Below are positions 1 to 10,394 of a DNA stretch of 64,000 nucleotides, piece after piece (within the stretch, counting starts at the first letter, position 1; each line of letters begins with the position of its first letter). The notes beneath the pieces were generated by a model. The model worked only from the letters and a program-made list of their open reading frames with translations. It ran no database searches and was not told the origin of the DNA. The translations under genes and the position numbers were made by a program. This DNA is from Sinohyriopsis cumingii (Eukaryota; Mollusca; Bivalvia; Unionida; Unionidae). The DNA is taken from assembly GCA_028554795.2 (NCBI GenBank), contig JAPYKE020000263.1, forward strand, positions 1,736,001 to 1,800,000, written 5' to 3'.

Positions 1-1554
1 GAATACTAGTTACCACAATTGAATAGTCATACGATAAATGATATATTATTTTAAACAATTTATATTTGCAGTGAAACATACTTTTACATTATTTTCACTT
101 AAATTTCATTTATAGAGCAGTATACTCTGCATTCATTAAATTACTGAAATGGTTATAATACAACAACAAATACTGCAACTTCCAGAATCACAAAAATCAA
201 AAGATATAAACAAAAACTTCCCTACATGTATCAACAGTTGTCACTTAATAGACAGAACTCTGAAGATTTAGAATAGGATGTTAACAAATTAGGTATTCAA
301 GTTAAAAAGAAAAAAATACCAAGTAAGCTTACTACCAAAAAATCAAACAATAACAGTGAATTTTAGTACATTCCCAGGAAACAGAATATATGATTTTTCT
401 TAACTTGATCTGATACATCTTAAATCTATAGAAAATGATTCATATTGTATGACTAAAATATTATGTAAACAAAAATTCCATCACTTTTTTCAGATGCAAC
501 ATGCATACCCCAACCCATCCTTCTTGATCATAAAGTATACCAGCATTCCACTATAAGATGGGGAGCTGTAGTGGCTCAGTGGTTAGCTTTCTGGACCTGT
601 GAAATAAGGTAGGTTCAAATTCTACCATCAGACCAACCTGGGTTAGCTACCATGGTGTGTCCTTGGGCAAGGCACTATACTTAAAGTGCCTTGGCACTAA
701 ATAACTTACTTGTGTTGGTTTACCATAAAAGGCCAAACCAAACACAAAAAAACAACAACTTTAAAATATGAGTTTTGTCAATACTAAGTAATTGAAAATC
801 ATACTGAAGAAATGTTTTTGTTAATACAGATTAATGGATCTAAAAAATCTCTTTCTTCTGCAGGAGTTTAAAATGTTAAATTAAAAAGGTCATGGTACAC
901 ATTGCCTTGTTCGTACACATCAGGCTCCGTAACCCATATCCAACTAAAAATTTTAGTAGAGTCTGAATAAAACATATTTTAATCTGGATGATAATATTCT
1001 TTCTCCATTCATATATTACACCACCAAGATTGATCCAAATAAGATTACATTTTACTATAACACTGAGGATGAGTATGCCTCTTAACAACTTACAAATGTG
1101 GAGAGAATGGAGTTAAACTGAACTTTGATTTCTTTTCAACCATAGCACAAGATGATCATTTATTATGAAAAAACCTGAATAAAGTTGGAGTTCATAACCA
1201 TGACAGTCTTGATACAATATAAATTCAATATATTATTGTTGTCTTGAGGTATAGTTCTGTATATTACAATCTCACACAAGATCAGGGTATATTTTAGTAC
1301 CATACAGTTAATTCGGGATTGTATTAATACCTATTCTGGTGAATGAACATTAAATAAGATTTACTATTTTGGAACCAGTTGCAATAAAGTTTACTAAACA
1401 AGAGAAAATATGACTTTACTATAATATCTAAAATGTAAAATCTGCAAACAGAATACTTGCTTGACTTTACACTTCAACTATATCATAATATTTATTTGAA
1501 ATGAATTTATACAAATGGCATTAAATTGGGTTTCAGGCTGGTAATGACAATGGT
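1..1554. other. AT-rich host DNA, no gene seen
   Basis: Apart from a tRNA-derived SINE near 559-762 I see no coding sequence, RNA gene or recognisable transposon. Open frames are short and of low-complexity composition. Confidence 0.6.
559..762 (+). repeat. tRNA-derived SINE
   Basis: The 5' part carries an A-box-like stretch (TGGCTCAGTGG) followed by a B box (GGTTCAAATTC) at tRNA spacing, and the copy ends in an A-rich CAAACACAAAAAAACAACAAC tail. This is the architecture of a tRNA-headed SINE. I could not define a clear target duplication. The anticodon arm is degraded, so it is not a working tRNA gene. Confidence 0.7.
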
Positions 1555-1920
1555 AGTAGTGAATAGGGACGGTCTAGGGACTAGGGAACTTCCATGTTAA
1601 AAAGGGTATATCCACTCTGGGGACTATGTAATTTAACATGGGAGAAAAAAAAAAAATATCCATTCTAGGGACAAGGGGAATTTAACATGGGAGAAAGAAA
1701 AAAAACTATTCACTCTAGGGACAAGGGAAATTGAACATGGGGAATAAATCGTGGGACTGTCTTGGGACTAGGGGAAATGGAACAGGGTCGGGACCCTATT
1801 TTAATAAGGTCCCGACCTGATGGGTCTATGAAAATGGAACAGGCGAAAATTGAAACAGGGAGGGGTCTCTATTTTTTTATTATTTTTTTAAACAAAAAAA
1901 TAAAAAAAGGGGTAGGCAAT
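1555..1920. repeat. E1 terminal repeat region
   Basis: Several degenerate units contain AGGGACAAGGGAAATTGAACATGGG-like sequence, followed by an A/T homopolymer tract and the block AAAAAAGGGGTAGGCAATTGAAAG. The same order (units, A/T tract, GGGGCAGGCAATTGAAAG block) occurs at 51060-51290 at the opposite genome end of E2, as expected for terminal inverted repeats of one virus family. The exact outer end is not resolved. Confidence 0.7.
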
Positions 1921-1930
1921 TGAAAGTCAA

Positions 1931-1968
1931 GATCTTTTCGAGAGATAGGAATGGCCCTGAAAAGGGCC
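1931..1968 (-). terminator. Histone-type 3' end signal (stem-loop + HDE), copy A
   Basis: On the minus strand the 16-nt hairpin GGCCCTTTTCAGGGCC (1968-1953) is preceded by ACCAAA and followed by a GAAAAGATC element (about 1940-1931). The hairpin fits the known histone mRNA consensus GGYYYUHHUHARRRCC with its CCAAA 5' flank, and the purine element resembles the U7 snRNA-binding histone downstream element. It lies 12 nt after the stop codon of the minus-strand gene ending at 1981. Confidence 0.8.
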
Positions 1969-1980
1969 TTTGGTTTTATG

Positions 1981-2226
1981 TTAATATACCCTTAACATAA
2001 AGGGCATCTGTGACATCTTCTTCTTGACCTTAGGCTGTGCCTGACTGCAGGACCATAGATTAAGACTCTTTTGAGGCATCCTTGATGCTCCACATAAGAT
2101 TCTTCGCATCCACAGGCTGGTGTCTGTCCTGTGGATAACTGTCCAGTTGGATCGGACATACATTGATATGTCCGTCCGGAACATCATCGAAGACACAAGC
2201 GTTGAAGATTGTACATCGGTCCACAT
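1981..2226 (-). CDS. Small adintoviral protein of unknown function (81 aa)
   Basis: The frame starts at an ATG 46-53 nt downstream of a minus-strand TATAAATA (2279-2272) and ends 12 nt before a histone-type stem-loop, so promoter, frame and 3' signal are coherent. The product is 81 residues, contains a basic KVKKK stretch near its C terminus and shows no domain I recognise. It is divergent to the gene starting at 2447, with about 220 bp of shared promoter between them. Compared with the cassettes of E2 it may be shortened or frameshifted, as the rest of E1 is decayed. Function is unknown; early regulatory role is only a guess from position next to the terminus. Confidence 0.5.
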   Translation of the reverse strand: MWTDVQSSTLVSSMMFRTDISMYVRSNWTVIHRTDTSLWMRRILCGASRMPQKSLNLWSCSQAQPKVKKKMSQMPFMLRVY

Positions 2227-2446
2227 GTTGGGGTGCTGAGTAACAGGTGAAGGAATGCAGTGAACTGTACTTATTTATAGGGGGAGGAAGGATTGAAACG
2301 GATTGAGTTTGTTGACCAATCCAAACACGCGTTACAAAATTCAGTCAGCCCACGTCCAATCCGAAGAGAGCAGTCTGTGACGTCACATAGTCTATATAGA
2401 TTCGCTAGCGCCTGTGCGTAGTCAATCTAAGCGACAGTTTTTCAAC
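2227..2446. promoter_or_regulatory. Divergent promoter with CRE and CCAAT boxes
   Basis: The interval holds a minus-strand TATAAATA (2279-2272) and a plus-strand TATATA (2393-2398), each about 50 nt from its ATG. Between them are a full palindromic CRE/ATF site TGACGTCA (2378-2385) and CCAAT boxes (2316-2320, 2356-2360). Divergent TATA promoters with CCAAT boxes and histone-type 3' ends resemble replication-dependent histone gene pairs. Function is inferred from motifs only. Confidence 0.6.
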
Positions 2447-3011
2447 ATGACGGAAACTCAGAAAACGATCAGTTTGGGTGCACTGATGGTGGAGACTACC
2501 CAAGGGAACCCAGACTTACTTTCAGAAGAGGTGAATTGGGATTTTGTGGATTTTTTTACCTTGCAAGAATTTGTTCCTGAACCTTCGTCACCTTCTCCTT
2601 CATTACCGCACATGGAAAATTTTAGACAGAGACAGAAAGAAGAATTGGAGAAATTTATACAACAGCAAAAGGAAGTGGAACAAGCTTTTCTCCTACAGCA
2701 ACAGCAGCAAGAAGAAGAGGTAAGAAAAAAACAACAAGAAGAAGACGCAGCAGCAAAGAAACAAGGGTGTCAAAATCAAACGGTCACGGTACTGTTAGAC
2801 ATTTTAGTTAAGAAGTCTGAAACAGATGTATCAGACTTCTTTATTACAGCCGAAGAGAATACGACCTTCCCAAGCTAAACACTCCAACCCTGTGACTACG
2901 CCTACTGCACCATCCTTAGTGATTTCAACGAAATCATCATCAACAGTACGCAGTCCAGAAGTAGGCCTTGGCCATGGCAAAGGCTTAAGACAGTTAAAGT
3001 TGATTGTTTAA
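2447..3011 (+). pseudogene. Glutamine/glutamate-rich coiled-coil adintoviral protein, probably frameshifted
   Basis: The ATG at 2447 lies 50 nt after a TATATA box. The first frame runs to a stop at 2876-2878 (143 aa): an acidic/hydrophobic N-terminal part, a proline/serine linker (about residues 50-62), then a Q/E/K-rich coiled coil (about 65-110). A second frame opens at 2826 and runs to 3011 with a basic PKRIRP stretch that looks like a nuclear localisation signal. The histone-type stem-loop at 3035 lies 24 nt after the second frame's stop but 157 nt after the first, suggesting that a frameshift near 2830-2870 separates two parts of one gene. The layout (short N-terminal part, charged coiled coil, histone stem-loop) recalls the E2 cassettes at 51387-53592. 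Function unknown. Confidence 0.55.
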
Positions 3012-3034
3012 ACTCACCCCTTACACCAAAAAAG

Positions 3035-3072
3035 GCCCTTTTCAGGGCCATCCACGTCTCTCGAAAAGAGAT
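3035..3072 (+). terminator. Histone-type 3' end signal (stem-loop + HDE), copy B
   Basis: GGCCCTTTTCAGGGCC (3035-3050), preceded by CCAAAAAA and followed by ATCCA, matches the histone mRNA stem-loop. A GAAAAGAGA element (3063-3071) follows 12 nt later and is complementary to the CUCUUUU of animal U7 snRNA. It ends the plus-strand gene starting at 2447. Confidence 0.85.
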
Positions 3073-3265
3073 AGGCTTTCAATTGCCAATAACTAATAAA
3101 AACCATTTTACCCAATAGTACCTGTCTGTGTATGAGTGTGCGTGAGTGTAGGTTCTTATTTTAAAATCAAAACCCAAAGACACTTACCTTTTATAATTAA
3201 TTTATTCTTTTATAAATATTTACAATTCACAATTCACAACAGAGCACTTTAAAAAGTTCATAGAC

Positions 3266-3722
3266 TTATTCTGTCTCATTGTTCACTCTCTGTTTTTTTA
3301 ATTTCTTCACCGTCATAGTCCTTTCCTCCTCTTCCTCTTCACTTTCTTCCCTTCTTTTCTTCTCCTGTTTCTTTTTCTTCACCTGTCTGTTTTCTTCCTC
3401 TTCTTCTTCCTCTTCCTCTGAAGAATCCCTCTCTTCTTCTGACTCCTCTTGTTTCTTTTTTGGGCAGTCTGGTGACCAATGTCCTTTTTCTTGACAATAA
3501 TAACAGGTATCTTGACTTTTGTCTCTTCTAACCCCTTTTTTTTCTTTTTTGACGGTCTGGACACTCTGAAGACCAATGCCCTTTCTTCTGACAGATATAG
3601 CAAGTATCTTGACTTTTATCTTGAAAGGAAGGAGAGTAGTCCCTCGGCTGGTCTGAAGAGAATTTTCTAATGACCCCTCGCAAAGCTCTGATGAAACGTT
3701 CGATCTTGGTAGTCTCTTCCAT
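3266..3722 (-). pseudogene. Two-zinc-knuckle protein, frameshifted
   Basis: From an ATG at 3722, about 55 nt after a minus-strand TATATAAA (3784-3777), the frame encodes a CCHC knuckle (CYICQKKGHWSSEC; CX2CX4HX4C). It loses frame in a homopolymer tract near 3537-3550. In the adjacent frame a second knuckle (CYYCQEKGHWSPDC) follows, then a long glutamate/lysine-rich tail ending at 3266. Zinc knuckles of this kind bind single-stranded nucleic acid in Gag and CNBP-type proteins; a similar role is inferred here. The gene converges on the preceding gene and is followed by a plain AATAAA on the minus strand (3206-3201) rather than a histone stem-loop. Confidence 0.65.
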
Positions 3723-3855
3723 TGTTGTGCTCAGTTTGAGAGTGAAATGAATAGTGAAAGGACAAGACACATACCCTTTATATACGCTGGTCTGCTATGA
3801 CTATAAATTAATCCATGGTGTTTAAACTTTAGTCATTTGACTTTTTGCTATCGAG

Positions 3856-6800
3856 ATGAAATGATCCAATTCATTTGAGAAGAAAGAAGAAGAAAGTAAG
3901 AGGCAGAAACGTGATCTATCGCCTCGTACTAGGGCTGAAGTCTTGGCACAAATTCATGCCAGTGATTTTGAAGAGGACATGAGTGAACCAGAATCCAAAC
4001 CCTCTAAACAAAGTTTACCACCCTTAGTCAACCCTGAAAAGTACTATGACATTCGAGAGACGGAAAAGCGTCCCTCTAGAAAATTTAGAACTACGGCTTA
4101 CAAATACACAGTGAAGTTTAAAGATTTCAAGTCTGAAGTACTGTTAGAGAAAGCAAAAGGGTTCATCACCGACATGTGGGATTCTTTGCTCACCACACTC
4201 AAGCGACAATGTCAACCCAAAGAAGATGATCGCTTGAGACTTTCCATACAACATGATGGCTTGAAATCCCCTGTTTGGATCGAGTTTAGCAGCCCTGCAG
4301 AATTGACCACTTCCAAAGTCATGGACAAGATTCAACACGTGCAACAATCTAATGACCAGTTTGACATCACCGATGGAAAAGCCACACTGGACATGACCCA
4401 CGTCTCTCCTCAAGGGACCGGACAATGCAGAAAGACCTTATTGGTCAACAACCTTCGCATTACCAAAACAAGTCTTGTCCAAATTAACAATTTTCAAGAC
4501 CACATGTGTTTAGCCCGAGCCATCGTGGTGGGATGAACCTATGCCGACAAGAACGAAACGGCAGAATGGAAAAGAGCCTGGGAGAACATTCGAAAATCGA
4601 ACCGAGCCAAACAACGAAATGAAGCAGAACTTCTGTTACAACAAGCATGCCTGTCCAAAGACACATCCTGTGGCATTCCTGAGATGCAAAAATTGCAAGA
4701 TGCCCTAGCTCCACGATACACCTTGAAAGTGCACCCTCAAGAAGTGCGCGGGTCTCTGTTGTTTCGAGGGAAAGACTTTAAGGATGGAAAATACATTCAC
4801 CTCTATCATCACGATGACCATTTCGATACCATTACCACTATCACTGGATTCCTGGGATACAAATATTACTGTGAGAAATGTGACTTATGATGGTTATAAT
4901 AATCGAGAGCAACACAAACATTGTGGATCGAAATGCTCAGGATGTTTGGCCTCTCAACCCTGTCTGAGCGAAGGGCAAGAACCAGTGCATTGTCCTGCTT
5001 GTCTGCGCACATTTGTCAGCCCTGCCTGTTACCAACAACATCTGAAGATGCAAGGTTCACAGAAGAAATGTGCTTGTCAACTCCTGAGATTGTGCCCAAT
5101 GTGTGGACAAGGTCTATGTATCAACAGTACCAAGGCACACGTATGTTCAGGAAAGAAAAAATGTCACATTTGTCACTGCATTGTGGACTTGGAACACCAA
5201 TGCTACATACAAAAATACCAATCCCAACCAGAGAAAGAGGATGGTCACAAGAAGAAGAAAGGCAATTTCATCTTTTTCGATTTCGAATGCATGCAAGAGA
5301 CCAGTATTCACATTCCTAATTTCTGCGTGGCTCATCGAGCGTGCGAGAAGTGATTCAAGAACCTATCTTGAGTTATTGCCCTCACTGCAGTAAGATTCCT
5401 GGAGGGCGTGAAAAAATCTTTCAAGGACTGAACACACTAGCCGATTTCACACAATGGGTCTTAGACCCCATCGACAAGACGTGGAGCCAAGAGGACATCG
5501 AACATTATTATGGAGATTGTCATCACCATGCCACGGTGATGGCTCACAATTTCTCCGGATACGATGGACAGTTTCTTTTGAGATGTTATACGGAACGTGG
5601 CATCGAGCGTCCTAAAATCACTTTGAACGGAGCCAAAATCATTTTCATGCAAGTGGGACAAGTGCAGTTTAAAGATTCGATGAGCTACTTAGCCATGCCT
5701 TTGAGTCGAATGCCTAAAATGTTTGGAATGACAGAAATGGCTAAAGGGTACTTTCCACACTTTTTCAATACAGAAGCCAATCAACACGCCGTTCTACCCC
5801 ATTTGCCTCAGGCTCACTATTACGACCCTGACAACATGCGTACTGAACGAGAAACTTTCTACGCTTGGTACCAGGCTCACGCCTCCGACCCTTTCGACTT
5901 TCAGGAAGAAATGCTAAAGTATCGTCGTTCCGACATGGACATTTTACGGCGATGCTGTGGAAAATTTCGAGAACTGTTCATGGAACATGGAGGGGTTGAT
6001 CATTTAAAAGAGGCTTGCACCATTGCCAAAGCGTGTTCCTTAGTCTACCGACAACGATTCATGCTTGAAAACACTGTGGCTGTCATCAGTCCTCAAACGA
6101 CCAACTATGTCAAACGTCAATACTCGGTCAAAGCCCCATGCTGGTTGCATTACTTGTGCGACAAGGAAGACAAATGGATTCAGCATGCCCGCAACGGACA
6201 GGGCGAAAGATCATCGGAATGCATTCGGTCAATGGCTGGGACTTAGAAAACCCCAAGATCATGTACGAGTTTAACGGTTGCTTATTTCACGGATGTCCCG
6301 TCTGTTACCCTGACCGCGGCACTAAAAATCAGTTCTTACAACGAACCATGGAAGACTTGTACCAGGCCATTTGTCAGCCACGCCTAAAGTTAGAACAGGA
6401 AGGATAGCAAGTGGTGGAAATGTGGGAACACAAATACAATCACTGTTTGAACACCGATCCTGAGTTTAAACGCCTCATGGAAAGTTACCAGTTCATGGAC
6501 CCCCTGAACCCAAGTAATAGTTTGTACGGAGGAAGGACCAATGCCACCTGTTTGCTGTACCAAGCTGACGAAGAGAAAGGAGAAGAAATCAAATACTTGG
6601 ACGTGTGTTCACTGTATCCCTATGTGTGCAAATATTGTTGCTTTCCTGCAGGGCACCCACAATTGTTCACCGAACACATCGACCTAAAAAACATTCGACA
6701 ATACGAAGGCTTGATCAAGTGCAAAGTTTTGCCTCCCACGAACCTATACCATCCCGTCTTACCTCGCCATTGCCAAGGCAAACTTGTGTTTCCTTTGTGC

Positions 6801-7765
6801 CGTACTTGTGCTGAAATGTGCAACCAAGATCAACCTTGTCATCACACCCAGGAAGAACGGGCCTTGACGGGGACATGGGTCAGCGTAGAATTGTTCAAAG
6901 CTCTGAACATGGGATACCAACTGTTAGAAGTGTACGAAATTTGCCACTTTCCCAAGACACAATAATTCCACAAGGGTGACCCCACACAGAAAGGCATTTT
7001 CGCAGACTATGTGGATGCCTTTTTGAAACTGAGCAAGAAGCCAGTGGCTATCTGTCCTGGTGTCACACTCCCGAAGACCAAAAGACATTCAGAGAGAAAT
7101 TCTGGGCACAAGAAGGCATTACTTTAAATCACATTGAGAAAAACGAAGGCAGGCGATCGTTTGCCAAAGTGATGTTAAATTGCTTGTGGGGTAAAATGGC
7201 ACAATGACCGTGTTTACCCAAGACGGAGTATTTGACCGAACCTTCCCGCTACTTTCAGATGATTCACGACAAAGCCAAATTCATGAAACACGTGGACGTC
7301 GTTCGTGAGGATTTGATCTTGGTGAATTACGAAGACAGTTGCATTTATATCGATCACCCGAGTCAACAGCACCCTGACATCGAAGGAGACCGTTTAGGAG
7401 CCTGGACAGACAAGCACCCCGATGACAAGATTCTAAGTTTCGTTAGTGGTGGTCCCAAAAATTACGGCTACGAATACTGGGACAAACAAGGAGAAGTGCA
7501 CACGAAGTGTAAAGTGAAAGGACTTACTCTGAATTATCGTACCAGTCGAGTGGTCAACTTTGGCATATTGAAAGAAGCCTTGCAGTCTAGAGAAAGTGAC
7601 CACCTATCAACCCAACAAGATTGTACGTTTACCCACACACCACATCGTCAGTCGACCCTTGGAAAAAGTCTTTCAAATCGTGTAGCAGAAGCGAGTGCGG
7701 CTTCCCACCCACTTTACTTTGCCGTATGGACATGTCGGTATAAAACATTGGTTGTAAGAGGATAG
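3856..7765 (+). pseudogene. Protein-primed family B DNA polymerase (adintovirus type), decayed
   Basis: Frame pieces of one large polymerase run through the whole interval. The likely ATG is at 3856, with a TGA two codons later. A cysteine-rich zinc domain (4880-5180), an exonuclease-I-like FFDFE (about 5270), exonuclease-II-like NFSGYDGQF (5550) and polymerase motif A YLDVCSLYPY (6594) are recognisable. In-frame stops occur at 4534, 6405 and 6963, and frame changes near 4885, 5340 and 6200, with more disorder at 6990-7230. At about 7331 the E2 sequence carrying motif C (YFDTDS) and some 40 neighbouring residues is missing, so even a readable protein could not polymerise. Family knowledge: this enzyme copies the linear viral genome from a terminal protein. 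E2 carries the close homologue at 61574-64000. Confidence 0.9.
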
Positions 7766-7780
7766 CCACCCACCAGAAGG

Positions 7781-8164
7781 ATGACTTCGCCGCAGCAAGA
7801 ATCGAGTGAGAAATCCAGTGAGAACTCCAAGTTCAAACCCTACCATTTTCCAGTCTTCTTACCTGACTATTGTGATTGTGCCCGTCGATTGGACACGTTT
7901 CAAAAATGGCCTACGGATAGGGAAGGATTACCTTCTTCGTATGTTTTAGCTAGAACAGGATTTGTCTACTTCGGACCCGAGTCAGGATTGGGATACGAAG
8001 TACAGTGTTTTGCTTGCGGACTGAAGTTACGAATGGATCTATGTATCTACAAAGATTCAGCTATTCTGGAACATACTCGATGGTCTCCGCACTGCCCTTA
8101 CCTTTCAATGGCCTTTCCACCCATTAAACTACGGTACAATTATGACGGTACCTTCCAAAACTAG
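7781..8164 (+). CDS. Single-BIR-domain inhibitor-of-apoptosis-like protein
   Basis: The intact 127-residue frame begins 16 nt after the polymerase remnant. It contains a BIR domain at about residues 35-107: the RLDTF start, the LARTGFVYFG core, then zinc ligands Cys76, Cys79, His98 and Cys105 in the CX2C...HX6C order typical of BIR domains. There is no RING finger, so it is a minimal single-BIR protein. BIR proteins block caspases or their activators; baculoviruses and other insect and mollusc viruses carry them, and host capture is the usual origin. The frame is open while the adjoining polymerase is full of stops, which may reflect its short length or selection after insertion. The E2 gene at the same position is instead a membrane protein. 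Confidence 0.85.
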   Translation: MTSPQQESSEKSSENSKFKPYHFPVFLPDYCDCARRLDTFQKWPTDREGLPSSYVLARTGFVYFGPESGLGYEVQCFACGLKLRMDLCIYKDSAILEHTRWSPHCPYLSMAFPPIKLRYNYDGTFQN

Positions 8165-8757
8165 ACGTAAACACATTGCATCCTATTTCATTGTTGTTTC
8201 TTTTCCACATAATAGCTTATTTTTTATAAAATGTTAAACTTTACTAATCTTTTTTCAAGATCACTTTAGTTTGCAAAAATATATCTTGTCATTTATTGGC
8301 ATTCTACATTGAATTTTGTAAACTAGCTATAAACCTGACCTAATTACTCAACTTAACTGCTGACAGAAACAGTCTACAGTAAATGTATTTCATTTCTATA
8401 GCTCGATGGATAAACATTACATCTTTTAAAGCTGTGCACAGAATAGGCCGACATATCACGAGTCAGGAAAACATGGGGGTGGTATCCCCTGTGTCCAAAA
8501 TTAATATCATTTTGAATAGAATATTCTAGTGACAATTGCCTCTTTTCAAATGGTAAGCATTGCTTTTTTTTATTTTCATCAATCTGTCAAATTCGGTATG
8601 CATTTTGCTTTAATATTTGAGATGGAAACCTTAGGTGCATAGAAATGTCAGACAGCATTGTACATCATGGATGGTGTCCAACATACTTTTATGATCATAA
8701 AACAAAATCCCATCTTTTAGTTATGGCCACTGATTTAAAAAATATTCATCCAAGCTA
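8165..8757. other. Host DNA, no feature seen
   Basis: AT-rich sequence after the end of E1. No terminal repeat, gene or known repeat is recognisable. Confidence 0.5.
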
Positions 8758-9723
8758 AATATAATAATAATAATAATGAGGACTTTGTATAGCGCCTAAT
8801 CTTTAGAAGTTCTAAGCGCTTTGCAACATTAGACAACATAAAAACATACACAATGATATGATTACAAAAACAAACACCATGAAATTAGAAAACATAAAAA
8901 ACATGCTGAGAATATTTAAGGTAGTTAACATTATTAAGTCATTAAGTTTGTTTTTGTAGTCAGAATAAGTAGTTTTGAGAGCACTCTTGAATGGGATCAC
9001 TGCGTCTTTGTGTCTAAGTTCAGTGGGCAATTCATTCCATGTTGCTGGGCCCTGGTATGCAAAAGAATGCTGTCCATGTGACTTTGTTTTCATAGTGAGA
9101 ATAATGAGTATATGATTGTCGGAAGAGGAGTGTAAGTATCTTGCTTGTGTGTACACATAGGTGAGGTCGGATAGGTATGTTGGACTAGAGTCTGTCAATG
9201 AAACGTAGCACAGAGAACTAATGTTGTGTTTGATTCTGGATCGAATGGATAGCCAGTGTTGGGTACAGAGCAGCGGGGAGGTGTGCTCTGATTGTGGTAC
9301 TCTAAGTATGATCCAAGCAGCTATGTTTTGAACTTTTTGAAGTCTCTGCAGTAGATATTAAGATGAACCAGACAGAATTGAGTTACCATAGTCCAGTCTT
9401 GAAAGCAGTAATGAACACACAAGTGTTTTAGTGGCATCAACTGAAAGATATCTGAGAATGGAGCTGATGCGTCTCAGCTCAAGATACGCAGCCTTGCATA
9501 TGTTCATGACATGTTGGTGCAATGTGAGAGTACTGTCCAGAGTAACACCTAGGTTTTGTACTGATTGTGTGAATTTAATGTTGGTGTTGCTGATATTTAT
9601 TGTGTGAGGTAAAGGATGTGAATGAGAAAGTCTTTGATAAGTAAGTATGGCTTGATTTAAATTGTGTTTTTCATGTGACTTGCCAGAGATTTTTAAATGA
9701 ATTGATAAAGTAACTTGAGACAC
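8758..9723 (-). pseudogene. 5'-truncated L2/CR1-like LINE fragment
   Basis: Read on the minus strand, 9723-9358 encodes the end of a non-LTR reverse transcriptase (NLGVTLDSTLTLHQHV and the LLLSRLDYGNS block), and 9198-8812 encodes the characteristic C-terminal tail (GPATWNELPTELR ... FKSALKT). The copy ends in the 3' sequence TTAGGCGCTATACAAAGTCC and a TTATTATTATTAT microsatellite, as L2/CR1-type elements do. It is a dead fragment: the catalytic YADD box and endonuclease are absent and the frame is interrupted near 9200-9360. Confidence 0.85.
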
Positions 9724-9835
9724 ATTTCAAAGTACATGTTTTAAAAATATTCCATTGATTATTGCTGGCATTTAGAAAAATGCAATGCATCCTTTGTTGT
9801 GAAACTTATTTTAAAACATTGTATTACTCACGCAG

Positions 9836-9942
9836 AAGCCTGCTTGAAAACTAATGGCAAAGCAAAGGCAAATGGAATGGAAGAGACCATATCAGAGACC
9901 CTCAAATATGCACCCAACCAATGCAGAATGATAAAAAACAAG
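9836..9942 (+). CDS. Possible internal exon of a host gene
   Basis: A 107-nt segment is bounded by an acceptor (ATTACTCACGCAG) and a donor (AAG|GTAATC). With two leading bases finishing a split codon, it reads 35 codons without stop (containing NGMEETISETLKYAPNQ) and ends in phase 0. The next acceptor at 10394 joins in the same phase to a short terminal exon. I do not recognise the protein. Upstream exons would have to lie to the left, which would place E1 and the LINE in introns. Support is splice consensus and phase only. Confidence 0.4.
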
Positions 9943-10394
9943 GTAATCCAAATGACTCTTATTTCATCAATATTGGATTCAGTTTCGTCTTTTAAAGCAT
10001 AGTATTTGCAAAGCGGATGCATTTCTAAACTGACAACAAAATCAGCTTATCCTATTGCCCAGGACTATCAGAGCTAGAGTCCAGCTAACTACAATATGCA
10101 TATATCTTGTCTGATCGGACAAGTGCCTCCATTTGGAATTTTTATTCACATGAAATATTTGGATGAAATAAATTCATCTTTGTGCAAATTGATTGCACCA
10201 TCCACTTGCCAGAAATGACAAGTAAGTGCAAAGTTATCTTGTATCATGGCTTAACGATAGTAAGGGAAGCACAAGTGCAGTGAAGAAAATTTCATACATT
10301 TTTATAATGCTGATTAACATGACTTCTGCATATGTAACTAGTGCTGAGATGATATGACTTTATTTAAGCATTACAATTTTGTTTTAATTTGCAG

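Larger units (their letters stand above)
1555..8164 (+). mobile_element. Endogenous adintovirus-like element E1, polymerase-side part
   Basis: This is a partial endogenous Maverick/adintovirus genome. It begins with a terminal repeat like that of element E2 and continues through small genes, a zinc-knuckle gene, protein-primed DNA polymerase B and a BIR gene. It stops after the BIR gene, where host-like AT-rich DNA starts; packaging ATPase, integrase and capsid genes are missing. The polymerase aligns closely by eye with the E2 polymerase, so the two are the same viral lineage. Many stops, frameshifts and one deletion show that E1 is an old, dead copy. No second terminal repeat is visible. 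Confidence 0.85.

Noticed and set aside
2447-2878. Viral oncoprotein-like pRb-binding (LXCXE) gene, as known in some adintoviruses
   Set aside because: No LXCXE motif is present in either reading frame of the gene.
1953-3050. Rho-independent terminators
   Set aside because: The hairpins look like bacterial terminators, but they lie in eukaryotic DNA, have the fixed TTTC loop and lack a following T run; the histone 3' element fits far better.
3279-3494. Plus-strand serine-rich frame
   Set aside because: It is the antisense of the E/K-rich tail of the minus-strand zinc-knuckle gene.
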